Shown here: positions 31,837 through 39,393 of the stretch, piece by piece
Layout of the letters: each line of letters begins with the position of its first letter
How positions within the stretch are numbered: the stretch's first letter is position 1
NCBI RefSeq assembly: GCF_025965085.1
Contig: NZ_JAOPXP010000136.1
Span: 1 to 46,411 of the forward strand
Direction of reading: 5' to 3'
DNA: 46,411 bases
From: Marmoricola sp.
GTDB lineage: Bacteria; Actinomycetota; Actinomycetes; Propionibacteriales; Nocardioidaceae
Translations under genes and position numbers: made by a program
The notes under the pieces: generated by a model
The model's database searches: none
What the model saw: only the letters and a program-made list of their open reading frames with translations
Told to the model about the DNA's origin: nothing

Positions 31837-33176
31837 AGCCCTGTGGCCGTGTAGGCGACCATCACCAGGAGCATGCCGATCTGGCCGGTGACGTGGTGCT
31901 TCGGTGGGAGCAGCTTGATAGCGCGGTCGTGCGCTGCCACGACACCGACGACGTGGCCCGTGACGACGGCGAGCACCTTGATGACGGCCAGCAGCGACGG
32001 GTGGAAGGACAGCCAGTAGTTGACCGACCAGTTGGCAGTGCCGAGCAGGTTGCTGCCGTCGACCATGGGGTCGCTGAGCTGCATCAGAGTCATCTGGCCC
32101 TGCTCGACCAGGTAGCTGAGGTAGTGGGCGGTCATGTAGCCGACGATGATCGGGATCACCGAGTGCGCCAGCAGGTCGGGCAGCGCGCTGCGGCGTACGG
32201 CGTCGCGCTCGCTGCGCTCCACACCGGTCGACATCGCGGCTGCGGTGAACGACACGCCGACGATCAGGCAGAAGACCAGCAGTGCGATCGAGTTGGTGAC
32301 CTGCTCGTTGATGCGCAGGTTGATGACGAACTGCTGCCAGGCGATCGTGTCCTTGTAGCTGTCGAACGCCGTCGACCCGAACAGCACCGCCACGACCCCG
32401 ACCAGGCCGGGGAGGGAAGCCACGGTGGCGAGGTTGGCCAGGGGACTGCGGAACACGAGCCGGTCGCCGTCTCGTCCCCAGACCGAGAGCTTCGCCAGCA
32501 GGTTGGAGTAGACCTCGAACGGGTCGGCCCGCTCGAACCACACGTCACCGAAGACGGCAGCGCCGATCAGCATGATGGCGAGGTACGCCGCGAGCCAGAT
32601 CCGCACCGACCCCAGGTAGGCGCTCTGGGGGTTGACCAGCTCCTGCCAGACGAAGGCGAACAGGCCCAGCGCGGCTGGCCAGTAGCCCAGACGCGCGGGG
32701 TAGGTGCCGAGCCCGACCGCGGGATCGCCGCCGGTGATCCTGGCCAGCAGCAGGTTGAGCGTGCGCACCGGGCTGAGGGCGCGGACCACGCGCCCGAAGA
32801 GCAACGACGCCGGCACCAGACCCACCCAGACCAGGACGTAGAACGTGCCCAGGGCGGGGTTGTTGACCAGGTCGGGACCCCGGATCAGCGCCCAGCTCAC
32901 GTAGGCGAAGAACAGCAGGCCGAGGACACGCAGCGTCCACTCGAACGCCGCGCCGTCGACCAGCCGGGCCAGGGCCGACGGCACGGGTCGTCCCCGGCCG
33001 GCGTCCTGATAACGGGGCGTGCGCCAGGCCAGTGCCAGCACGCAGAAAGAGATGACGAGTGCGGCGGTGGCCGCCGCGACCGCGAGCGGCAGCGGGATCG
33101 GCAGGTCCTTGGCCCCGCCCAACCCGTGCATCGGCACCAGGAAGGGGACCTCCACCTGCGGCAGCCCTAGCGACAC
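31812..33176 (-). CDS. Polytopic, His-rich membrane protein (function unknown; sometimes labelled fenitrothion hydrolase)
   Basis: A 454-residue integral membrane protein with about ten membrane segments (LAVAAATAALVISFCVLALA, LRVLGLLFFAYVSWALI, TFYVLVWVGLVPASLLFG, IWLAAYLAIMLIGAAVFG, IALLVFCLIVGVSFTAAAM, LLAVIKVLAVVTGHVVGVV, GMLLVMVAYTATGLYLLMG). Conserved-looking pieces are PMHGLGGAKDLPIP near the start and YMTAHYLSYLVEQGQ. Histidines cluster in or near the C-terminal membrane segments (LLAHSV, MTAHYL, SFHPSL, TGHVVG, AAHDRA, PKHHVTG), suggesting metal or heme binding. GTG 33176 directly follows the lipoprotein stop (TGAGTG), so the two are coupled. I recall the label fenitrothion hydrolase for relatives, but would not transfer it. 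Confidence 0.85.
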   Translation of the reverse strand: MSLGLPQVEVPFLVPMHGLGGAKDLPIPLPLAVAAATAALVISFCVLALAWRTPRYQDAGRGRPVPSALARLVDGAAFEWTLRVLGLLFFAYVSWALIRGPDLVNNPALGTFYVLVWVGLVPASLLFGRVVRALSPVRTLNLLLARITGGDPAVGLGTYPARLGYWPAALGLFAFVWQELVNPQSAYLGSVRIWLAAYLAIMLIGAAVFGDVWFERADPFEVYSNLLAKLSVWGRDGDRLVFRSPLANLATVASLPGLVGVVAVLFGSTAFDSYKDTIAWQQFVINLRINEQVTNSIALLVFCLIVGVSFTAAAMSTGVERSERDAVRRSALPDLLAHSVIPIIVGYMTAHYLSYLVEQGQMTLMQLSDPMVDGSNLLGTANWSVNYWLSFHPSLLAVIKVLAVVTGHVVGVVAAHDRAIKLLPPKHHVTGQIGMLLVMVAYTATGLYLLMGGF

Positions 33177-33551
33177 TCAGCGCACCTCGAGCTGCGCGAC
33201 GAGCTTGTCCAGGGCGTGTGACTCCATCTCGACGATGCCGGGCTTGTCGAGGGTCAGCGTCGCGTCGGTGGTTCCGGCCTTGTACGCGATCTGCTGCTCG
33301 GGGGAGCTGTGCACGTGCAGCTCGCCCGGCTTGTCGGCGACGATGTGCAGCTTGAGCGGGGTGCCTGCCTTGACCTTCACCAACGCACCTTGCGGCGTGA
33401 CGGTGTTGCCCTTGAAGGTGATGTCCAGGGTCGTCGTGCCGCTCGTGGCCGGCTTCGAGGAGGACGTGTTGCCGTTGCTGCCGGAGCCGCAGGCACCCAC
33501 GACGAGCACGACGACGACGAGCAGGGAGCACAGCCGCAGCGCGCGAAGCAT
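33177..33551 (-). CDS. Cupredoxin-like lipoprotein
   Basis: A 124-residue lipoprotein. The signal peptide (LRLCSLLVVVVLVVGAC) has C21 as the lipidated Cys, followed by a Gly/Ser/Asn linker (22-40). The remainder fits a small cupredoxin-like beta-barrel: TLDITFKGNTVTPQGALVKV, AGTPLKLHIVADKPGELHVH, SSPEQQIAYKAG and KPGIVEMESHALDKLVAQLE. Candidate metal ligands are H79, H81, M109 and H112; the Cys of blue copper sites is missing, so a type 1 site is unlikely. ATG 33551 has GGAGG 5 nt upstream, better than ATG 33563. It is encoded immediately before the His-rich membrane protein, its probable partner. Confidence 0.82.
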   Translation of the reverse strand: MLRALRLCSLLVVVVLVVGACGSGSNGNTSSSKPATSGTTTLDITFKGNTVTPQGALVKVKAGTPLKLHIVADKPGELHVHSSPEQQIAYKAGTTDATLTLDKPGIVEMESHALDKLVAQLEVR

Positions 33552-33578
33552 GGGATCCTCCATCAGGTGGTACAGGGG

Positions 33579-33607
33579 TTCGACGGACACGGACTCTCTG
33601 CCAGAAT
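33579..33607 (+). promoter_or_regulatory. Putative promoter TTCGAC-N17-CAGAAT of the WS/DGAT gene
   Basis: TTCGAC at 33579-33584 and CAGAAT at 33602-33607 are 17 bp apart. The start site would be near 33614, giving a ~34-nt leader with GAGAGGGGG before ATG 33648. The 96-bp gap is shared with the divergent lipoprotein gene. Confidence 0.4.
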
Positions 33608-33647
33608 CCCATGTGGCGCAAGGGCCAGGGGAGAGGGGGTTCGTCGG

Positions 33648-35090
33648 ATGAGCGAGCGACTCCGCGCCAGCGACCTCGCGCTGCTGGCCGACGAGACGCC
33701 GCACACGCCCATGCACACCGCGACGCTGGAGATCTTCGAGCCGGGTGCGCGGGGGTTCGACTACGACGCGCTCCTGGCCCACATCGACGACCGGATCGCG
33801 TTCGTCCCCCGCTATCGCCAGCACATCCGACGGGTGCCCGGCCGGCTCGCCAACCCCGTCTGGGTCGACGACGAGAACTTCGACCTCGCCTACCACGTAC
33901 GCAGATCCGCGCTGCCGCGTCCCGGAAACCTCGACCAGCTCCGCGAGCTCACCGCGCGCATCATGTCGCGGCGCCTCGACCCCGACCGCCCCCTGTGGGA
34001 GATGTACTTCGTCGAGGGGCTCGAGGGTGGCCGCGTGGCCCTGCTCTCCAAGTCCCACCAGATTCTGGTCGACGGCATCTCCACGGTCGACCTCGGCCAG
34101 GTCCTGCTCGACGTCGACCCCGGACCGCGCCAGCTGGTGCAGGACGGCTGGCGTCCCAGCGTCGAGCCCACCCCGACGGGCCTCGCGGTCAGTGCGCTCG
34201 CCGAGTCCGCCCGCGACCCCCGCGTCGCCATGGCCACGCTCCGCAGCAACGCGGAGGCGCTGGGTCGCTCGTTGACCGGTGCGGCCGGCAAGGCCCGTGC
34301 CGTCGCGGGCACGCTCTCGGGCCGGCGCCCCGCCCCCGAGTCGCCGTTCAACCTCGAACCGTCCGCGCAGCGGCGACTGGTCTGCGTGCGCACCTCGCTC
34401 AGGGACTATCGCAAGATCCGCCGGGTGCACGGTGGCACGGTCAACGACGTCATCCTCGCGACCCTGTCCGGCGCGATCCGTGCCTGGCTGATGACGCGGT
34501 CGGAGCCGGTGGGGGCCGGTCGCCGGTTGCGCGCGCTGGTCCCGATGAGCGTGATCGACGAGGAGATGGAGCCCACGTCGCTCGGCTCGCAGGTCGTCGG
34601 CCACCTGGTCGACCTCCCGATCGGCGAGGCGTCACCCGTCGTACGCCTCCACCAGGTCTCGTACGCCCTGCGCGCCCACAGCGAGACCGGCAGGGCCGTG
34701 GCGGCCGACCGGATCGCAGGGGTCGCCGGCTTCGCGCCCACCACGTTCCACTCGCTCGGCTCGCGCGTCGCCTTCAAGGAGGCCAAGGGCAGCGTCAACC
34801 TGGTGATCACCAACGTCCCCGGACCGCAGTTCCCGATGTACCTCGCCGGCGCCGAGATGGTGGAGACCTACCCCGTGCCGCCGCTGTTCCCGGGCTTCTC
34901 GCTCTCGGTCGGCGTCACGTCCTACGACGGCGCGGTCTACTACGGCATCAGCGCGGACCGCGATGCCCTGCCCGACATCGACGTCCTCGGCCAGTGCGTG
35001 CGCGAGGCGCTCGACGAGCTGGTGGACAGCGCCAGCGACACGCGTCCGCGCGCTCCGAGAGGACGCAAGAACACCGACCGGTCGCCATGA
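33648..35090 (+). CDS. WS/DGAT-family acyltransferase-like protein
   Basis: A 480-residue protein of the wax ester synthase/diacylglycerol acyltransferase family, which makes storage lipids from acyl-CoA and alcohols or diacylglycerol. The N-terminal LRASDLALLADETPHTPMHT, the LDPDRPLWEMYFVEGLEGGR stretch, NDVILATLSGAIRAWL and the C-terminal NLVITNVPGPQFPMYLAGAE, SVGVTSYDGAVYYGIS are typical. The catalytic HHxxxDG motif reads HQILVDG (137-143): the second His, the general base, is Gln. The protein may therefore be inactive, use another residue, or have a changed reaction. ATG 33648 follows GAGAGGGGG. It overlaps the DUF6912 gene (ATGA). Confidence 0.9.
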   Translation: MSERLRASDLALLADETPHTPMHTATLEIFEPGARGFDYDALLAHIDDRIAFVPRYRQHIRRVPGRLANPVWVDDENFDLAYHVRRSALPRPGNLDQLRELTARIMSRRLDPDRPLWEMYFVEGLEGGRVALLSKSHQILVDGISTVDLGQVLLDVDPGPRQLVQDGWRPSVEPTPTGLAVSALAESARDPRVAMATLRSNAEALGRSLTGAAGKARAVAGTLSGRRPAPESPFNLEPSAQRRLVCVRTSLRDYRKIRRVHGGTVNDVILATLSGAIRAWLMTRSEPVGAGRRLRALVPMSVIDEEMEPTSLGSQVVGHLVDLPIGEASPVVRLHQVSYALRAHSETGRAVAADRIAGVAGFAPTTFHSLGSRVAFKEAKGSVNLVITNVPGPQFPMYLAGAEMVETYPVPPLFPGFSLSVGVTSYDGAVYYGISADRDALPDIDVLGQCVREALDELVDSASDTRPRAPRGRKNTDRSP

Positions 35091-35497
35091 GCTTCCGGGT
35101 CTACGTCCCGACCAGCCTGGACGCACTCGCGCGCTACGCCGAGGAGGGCGGCATCGGCCCCTCCCCGGTGCACGGGCACGCGGTCACGCAGTGGCTGCGC
35201 GACTCGTGGCCAGAGGCCGACGAGGAGGAGTGGGCGTACGCCGCGCTGATGGCGGCCGCCGACCAGTCGGCGGCCGGGCTCACCGGGGGCCAGCGACCCC
35301 GACGGGTCGTGCTGGTCGCCGAGGTCGAGCGGGTCACCGCTGACCGCGAGTCCACAGCAGTCACCGTGGACTCGGCGATCGCGCTCCGGCTCCTGGAGGC
35401 GGTGCATGCCGACACCGCCGACATCGACCCCGCGTCGGAGGACGCGGGAGATCTCGCCTGGTTCGGCGTACAGGAGATCCCGGACCTGCTCGCCTGA
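35087..35497 (+). CDS. DUF6912 family protein
   Basis: A 136-residue cytosolic protein. It opens with FRVYVPTSLDALARYAEEGG, continues AVTQWLRDSWPEADEEEWAY and AALMAAADQSAAGL, then VVLVAEVERVTADRESTAVT and ends AWFGVQEIPDLLA. This matches the actinobacterial family now called DUF6912, which I remember near secA and LysM genes in Nocardioides-like genomes. No catalytic motif is seen. ATG 35087 overlaps the WS/DGAT stop, so the genes are coupled. The next 112 bp hold only the promoter of the following gene. Confidence 0.8.
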   Translation: MSFRVYVPTSLDALARYAEEGGIGPSPVHGHAVTQWLRDSWPEADEEEWAYAALMAAADQSAAGLTGGQRPRRVVLVAEVERVTADRESTAVTVDSAIALRLLEAVHADTADIDPASEDAGDLAWFGVQEIPDLLA

Positions 35498-35573
35498 CCT
35501 CGCCGACGGTCACCTGGAACCCCCCCGGCCCACGTCGGCAGAGGCGGACATCGGTGGGCCGGGCCGACTCGGG

Positions 35574-35603
35574 TTGGTCGGGCCTCGCCGCGTCTGACAA
35601 CCT
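35574..35603 (+). promoter_or_regulatory. Putative leaderless promoter of pruA (TTGGTC-N18-CAACCT)
   Basis: TTGGTC (35574-35579) and CAACCT (35598-35603) are 18 bp apart, and CAACCT ends 6 nt before ATG 35610. The -10 deviates from TANNNT at the first base. No ribosome-binding site. Confidence 0.35.
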
Positions 35604-35609
35604 TTGAGC

Positions 35610-37238
35610 ATGGACGCCATCACCACACCTCCGGCTCCCGTCAACGAGCCGAACCTGCACTACGCTCCCGACAGCCCCGAGCGTGCCTCCATCGAGGCCG
35701 AGCTCGCCCACCTGGGCGCCCGCCAGTTCGACCTCACCGCCACGATCGGCGGCCGCAAGAAGATGGGTGGCGGCGAGGAGATCCAGGTCGTCCAGCCGCA
35801 CGAGCACGCCAGCGTGCTCGGCGTACTGAAGAACTCCACGAAGCATGATGCGCAGGCGGCGGTGCAGGCAGCGACCGACGCAGCGCCGGGCTGGCGGGCG
35901 ACGTCGTTCGACGACCGTGCCGCGATCATCCTCAAGGCGGCCGATCTGCTCGCCGGCCCGTGGCGTGCACGGCTCAACGCCGCGACCATGCTGGGCCAGT
36001 CGAAGACCGTGTGGCAGGCCGAGATCGACGCGGCCTGCGAGCTCATCGACTTCTGGCGCTTCAACGTCCACTACGCCCGCCAGATCCTGGCCGAGCAGCC
36101 GATCGCGAACAGCCCGGGCGTGTGGAACCGCACCGACCACCGACCGCTCGAGGGCTTCGTCTACGCGATCACCCCGTTCAACTTCACCGCGATCGCGGGC
36201 AACCTGCCGACTGCTCCCGCGCTCATGGGCAACACCGTGATCTGGAAGCCGTCACCGACCCAGCAGCTCGCGGCCCACCTGACCATGGAGCTGCTTGAGG
36301 AGGCGGGACTGCCGCCCGGCGTGATCAACATGCTGCCCGGGGACGGGATCGAGGTCTCCGAGGTCCTGCTGCACCACCCCGACCTCGCCGGCATCCACTT
36401 CACCGGATCGACGCCCACCTTCAAGAAGCTCTGGGCCACGGTGGGGGAGGAGCTCTCGACGTACCGCACCTACCCGCGGATCGTCGGCGAGACCGGGGGC
36501 AAGGACTTCATCGTCGCCCACCCCTCGGCCGACGTCGACGTGCTGCGCGTCGCGATGATCCGGGGAGCCTTCGAGTTCCAGGGCCAGAAGTGCTCGGCCG
36601 CCTCCCGCGCCTACGTGCCGCGGTCGCTGTGGAAGAAGCTCAAGGACCAGCTCGTCGCCGACACCGAGAACCTGACGGTGGGCAACGTCACCGACCTGTC
36701 CAACTTCATGGGCGCGGTCATCGACGACCGGGCGTTCGCCAAGCACGAGAAGGCGATCGCGCGGGCCAAGGAGTCCAGCAAGCTCGAGATCATCGCCGGC
36801 GGCCAGGTCGACGACTCGATCGGCTACTTCGTGCGGCCCACGATCATCGAGTCGACCGACCCCACCGACGCGATCTTCAGCGAGGAGTACTTCGGGCCGA
36901 TCCTCGCCGTGCACGTGTACGACGACAACCGGTTCGAGGCGGTCGTCGACCAGATGGAGTCGTTCGCGCCGTACGCCCTGACGGGTGCGGTCATCTCCCA
37001 GGACCGCCAGGCCGTCGCGTGGGCCATGGAGCGGTTGCGCTTCGCCGCCGGCAACTTCTACATCAACGACAAGCCGACAGGTGCGGTCGTGGGGCAGCAG
37101 CCGTTCGGTGGCGCGCGCGCATCGGGAACCAACGACAAGGCGGGCGCGCCCGGCAACCTGACCCGCTGGATCTCGGCGCGCTCGATCAAGGAGACGTTCG
37201 TCCCGCCGAAGGACCACCGCTACCCCCACATGGGCTGA
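35610..37238 (+). CDS. pruA: L-glutamate gamma-semialdehyde (1-pyrroline-5-carboxylate) dehydrogenase
   Basis: A 542-residue NAD-dependent aldehyde dehydrogenase that oxidises P5C/glutamate semialdehyde to glutamate, the second step of proline breakdown. It has the catalytic C328 in EFQGQKCSAASRAYV, general base E294 in IVGETGGKDF, the NAD-binding WKPSPTQ and GIHFTGSTPTFKKLW, and the C-terminal ERLRFAAGNFYINDKPTGAV and QPFGGARASGTNDKAG signature. Length (~543) fits the monofunctional enzyme. ATG 35610 is preferred, with TTG 35604 as alternative. No proline dehydrogenase gene is adjacent. Its glutamate product is the substrate of the NAD-glutamate dehydrogenase encoded 2 kb further on. Confidence 0.95.
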   Translation: MDAITTPPAPVNEPNLHYAPDSPERASIEAELAHLGARQFDLTATIGGRKKMGGGEEIQVVQPHEHASVLGVLKNSTKHDAQAAVQAATDAAPGWRATSFDDRAAIILKAADLLAGPWRARLNAATMLGQSKTVWQAEIDAACELIDFWRFNVHYARQILAEQPIANSPGVWNRTDHRPLEGFVYAITPFNFTAIAGNLPTAPALMGNTVIWKPSPTQQLAAHLTMELLEEAGLPPGVINMLPGDGIEVSEVLLHHPDLAGIHFTGSTPTFKKLWATVGEELSTYRTYPRIVGETGGKDFIVAHPSADVDVLRVAMIRGAFEFQGQKCSAASRAYVPRSLWKKLKDQLVADTENLTVGNVTDLSNFMGAVIDDRAFAKHEKAIARAKESSKLEIIAGGQVDDSIGYFVRPTIIESTDPTDAIFSEEYFGPILAVHVYDDNRFEAVVDQMESFAPYALTGAVISQDRQAVAWAMERLRFAAGNFYINDKPTGAVVGQQPFGGARASGTNDKAGAPGNLTRWISARSIKETFVPPKDHRYPHMG

Positions 37239-37240
37239 CG

Positions 37241-37375
37241 GTGGTACCCCTTCACCTGGGCGCACTCCACCCGGTCGAGCGACTGCTGACGCTCCTGCTG
37301 GCGTTCGGTCCGTTCGTGCTGCTCGCGGTCACCATCTGGTTGAGCCGCCGGCGGGGATCGCGCGACGGCGACTGA
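37241..37375 (+). CDS. Small single-pass membrane protein
   Basis: A 44-residue protein starting at GTG 37241, two bases after the pruA stop. After LHLGALHPVERLL it has one hydrophobic stretch (TLLLAFGPFVLLAVTIWL) and a basic tail SRRRGSRDGD. Third codon positions are GC-rich throughout. Such short proteins with a LHPVE...AFGPF pattern occur in actinobacteria, from memory, but have no assigned role. The basic end after the helix predicts a cytoplasmic C-terminus. Co-transcription with pruA is likely. Confidence 0.6.
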   Translation: MVPLHLGALHPVERLLTLLLAFGPFVLLAVTIWLSRRRGSRDGD

Positions 37376-37394
37376 CCTCGCGCTGGCGTCGAGG
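37376..37394. terminator. Weak hairpin between convergent genes
   Basis: CCTCG (37376-37380) pairs with CGAGG (37390-37394) around a 9-nt loop, in the 28-bp gap between the small membrane protein gene and the convergent DUF2505 gene. Short stem, so low confidence. Confidence 0.3.
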
Positions 37395-37403
37395 GGCCGC
37401 CAC

Positions 37404-37892
37404 CTACCGGTGCCCCGCGAGCCACTCCACGCCGACCTCGTGCTCGGCGCGGAGCGCCTTGATGAGCAGGCCGGCGACGAGGCCCTCGATCTTGCCGCCG
37501 ACGAGGGGGATGTTGACCTTCACGGTCAGGTTGACCGTCTCGGTGGTGCCGTCGGGGTCCTGGGTGAGCAGCGCCGTACCGCTCATCTCGCCGGGCTTGC
37601 CCGGAATCGTGACCTGGATGTTGCCCTTCTCGGCAGCCGTCCAGTCCTCGGTCTGCACGATGTTGATCTCGTCGCCGACGAACTTCCTGGCGAACCCGGG
37701 GATGCCGCGCGCAGTCTGGACCTGGTCGATCTCGACCGTCATGGCCTTGCCGTCCTTCTCGATCCGGACGGTGTGGCGCAGGACGTGCTGGTGGTCGCAC
37801 ACCTTCTCCCGGAACGCCTCGTCGGCGAGCATCTCGTGCACCTGCTCGATCGTGGCTCCGTCGTAGCGGAGCTCCTCGGAGACCTTCTTCAT
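37404..37892 (-). CDS. DUF2505 family protein (second copy)
   Basis: A 162-residue protein of the DUF2505 family, which has a START/SRPBCC-like lipid-binding fold in pattern: KKVSEELRYDGATIEQVHEM, LADEAFREKVCDHQ, MTVEIDQVQTARGIPGFARK, FVGDEINIVQTEDWTAAEKG and TVKVNIPLVGGKIEGLVAGL. ATG 37892 has GGAAGGGGAG upstream and overlaps the stop of the other DUF2505 gene (ATGA). The ligand is unknown. It aligns with its neighbour over the whole length, so the pair arose by tandem duplication. Confidence 0.87.
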   Translation of the reverse strand: MKKVSEELRYDGATIEQVHEMLADEAFREKVCDHQHVLRHTVRIEKDGKAMTVEIDQVQTARGIPGFARKFVGDEINIVQTEDWTAAEKGNIQVTIPGKPGEMSGTALLTQDPDGTTETVNLTVKVNIPLVGGKIEGLVAGLLIKALRAEHEVGVEWLAGHR

Positions 37893-38380
37893 CGCTGGCT
37901 CCCCTTCCTGGCCAGCCAGGCAGCGCCGGTGACCTGTTCCTTGTCCATGCCCCTGGTGATCAGCTCGGCCATCAGCGACTCCAGCTTGCCCGCGAGCAGA
38001 GGCACCTTGACCTTCACCTCGACGTCGAGGGTCTCGGTGGTGCGACCCCCGGACTCCGTCAGCGCGAGCGTCCCCCTGGTCGACGAGGGCTTGCCGGGGG
38101 TCTCGATCGTGATGGTGCCGCCCTGCGGGAAGCTCCACTCCTCGCTCTGCACGGCACGGGTGGTCTCACCGGCGAACGTGCGGGCGAAGGCCGGCACTCC
38201 CTCGGTCGGCTGCACCTGGTCGATCCGTACGCTCATTCCTTCACCCTTCGGCGTGATGCTCACCTCGACCGAGATCACCCCCATCGCGTCGGCTGAGGCC
38301 TGCCGGAAGGCGGGGTCGGCGAGCATCGCGAAGACGTGCGCGAGGGGCGCGTCGTAGCTGATCTCGTGGCGCAGCTTCAT
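37889..38380 (-). CDS. DUF2505 family protein (first copy)
   Basis: A 163-residue DUF2505 protein: KLRHEISYDAPLAHVFAMLA, DPAFRQASADAMGVISVEVS, MSVRIDQVQPTEGVPAFART, TRAVQSEEWSFPQGGTITIE, KVKVPLLAGKLESLMAELIT. It parallels the downstream copy block by block (VRIDQVQPTEGVPAFAR against VEIDQVQTARGIPGFAR) but has diverged greatly elsewhere. ATG 38380 is chosen; ATG 38389 would add three residues. It is the first gene of the pair and is divergent from kynA across 110 bp. No signal peptide is seen, so it acts in the cytosol or at the membrane face. Confidence 0.87.
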   Translation of the reverse strand: MKLRHEISYDAPLAHVFAMLADPAFRQASADAMGVISVEVSITPKGEGMSVRIDQVQPTEGVPAFARTFAGETTRAVQSEEWSFPQGGTITIETPGKPSSTRGTLALTESGGRTTETLDVEVKVKVPLLAGKLESLMAELITRGMDKEQVTGAAWLARKGSQR

Positions 38381-38478
38381 GCCCCGCATCATGGCCCATG
38401 CCCGATGACGGCGCACAGGCGACTCACCGCCCCGACCGTGACTCGCCACGGCGCGGAGGCCGTCGTCGGGGCACCGCC

Positions 38479-38484
38479 TAGGTT
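38479..38484 (+). promoter_or_regulatory. -10 hexamer TAGGTT, leaderless promoter of kynA
   Basis: TAGGTT ends 6 nt before ATG 38491, with GGGCCC between and no ribosome-binding site of normal spacing. Confidence 0.5.
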
Positions 38485-38490
38485 GGGCCC

Positions 38491-39309
38491 ATGGAAGACG
38501 AGAACTTCGTGTCGTTCGGCGAGGAGGGGGCGCTGCTGACGTACGGCAGCTACCTCCGGCTGCCGCAGCTCCTCGACGCCCAGCACCTCGAGTCGGACCC
38601 ACCGGCGCACGACGAGCTGCTGTTCATCACGATCCACCAGGTCTACGAGCTCTGGTTCCAGCAGCTGCTGCACGAGGTGGAGGCGGTGCGCGACGCCCTA
38701 CTGTCGACGCCGGACCACCTCGCCGGCGGCGACCGGCTGTGGTGGGCGAGGCACCTGATGAACCGGGTGCACGTGATCGAGCGGGTGCTGGTGCAGCAGA
38801 TCGACGTGCTCGAGACGATGACGCCCCAGGACTTCCTGGAGTTCCGCCAACGGCTCGCACCGGCGAGCGGGTTCCAGTCGGTGCAGTTCCGCGAGCTCGA
38901 GTTCATCTCCGGAGCCAAGGACGCGGGCTACGTCCACCGCTTCAAGGGCCTCACCGACACCGAGAGGCAGAGCCTGCAGCGCCGCCTCGAGGAGCCGTCG
39001 CTGTGGGACGCCTTCGTCGGCCTGCTCGCCGCGCGCGAGCTGGACACGTCCTCGGACGAGGCCACGACCGCGTCGCTGCGCCAGGTGGCGCACGACCGGG
39101 CGACCCACGGCGACGTGTGGGCCATGGCGGAGGCGCTGATCCTGCACGACGAGCTGGCCGCTGCCTGGCGCGCCCGCCACGTGGTGATGGTCGAGCGGAT
39201 GATCGGGTCCAAGACCGGCACGGGAGGATCGACGGGGTCGACGTACCTCCGCAGCCGGCTGCAGCTGAAGTACTACCCCCTGCTCTGGGACCTGCGCTCG
39301 GTGCTCTGA
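38491..39309 (+). CDS. kynA: Tryptophan 2,3-dioxygenase
   Basis: A 272-residue heme dioxygenase that opens the indole ring of L-tryptophan to N-formylkynurenine, the first step of the kynurenine pathway. It has LLFITIHQVYELWFQQLLHE, the SGFQSVQFRELEFISG core, and WRARHVVMVERMIGSKTGTG with H230 as the likely heme ligand, followed by GGSTGSTYLRSRL. Length is normal (~270-290). No kynureninase or formamidase gene is beside it. A candidate terminator follows. The gene stands alone between the DUF2505 pair and the glutamate dehydrogenase gene. Confidence 0.95.
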   Translation: MEDENFVSFGEEGALLTYGSYLRLPQLLDAQHLESDPPAHDELLFITIHQVYELWFQQLLHEVEAVRDALLSTPDHLAGGDRLWWARHLMNRVHVIERVLVQQIDVLETMTPQDFLEFRQRLAPASGFQSVQFRELEFISGAKDAGYVHRFKGLTDTERQSLQRRLEEPSLWDAFVGLLAARELDTSSDEATTASLRQVAHDRATHGDVWAMAEALILHDELAAAWRARHVVMVERMIGSKTGTGGSTGSTYLRSRLQLKYYPLLWDLRSVL

Positions 39310-39314
39310 GCACC

Positions 39315-39347
39315 CGGCCATTTCTGGGATTCGAGACCGATTGGCCG
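39315..39347 (+). terminator. Candidate hairpin after kynA
   Basis: CGGCCA (39315-39320) pairs with TGGCCG (39342-39347) around a 21-nt loop. It begins 6 nt after the kynA stop and ends 11 nt before the -35 of the next promoter. The long loop lowers confidence. Confidence 0.35.
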
Positions 39348-39357
39348 CCGCGGGACG

Positions 39358-39386
39358 TTGTCGCCGACCCCGTGCAGGCATAACGT
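39358..39386 (+). promoter_or_regulatory. Leaderless promoter of gdh (TTGTCG-N17-TAACGT)
   Basis: TTGTCG at 39358-39363 and TAACGT at 39381-39386 are 17 bp apart, the best-formed sigma-70-type promoter in the window. TAACGT ends 7 nt before GTG 39394, so the message should be leaderless. Confidence 0.6.
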
Positions 39387-39393
39387 CAAATTC

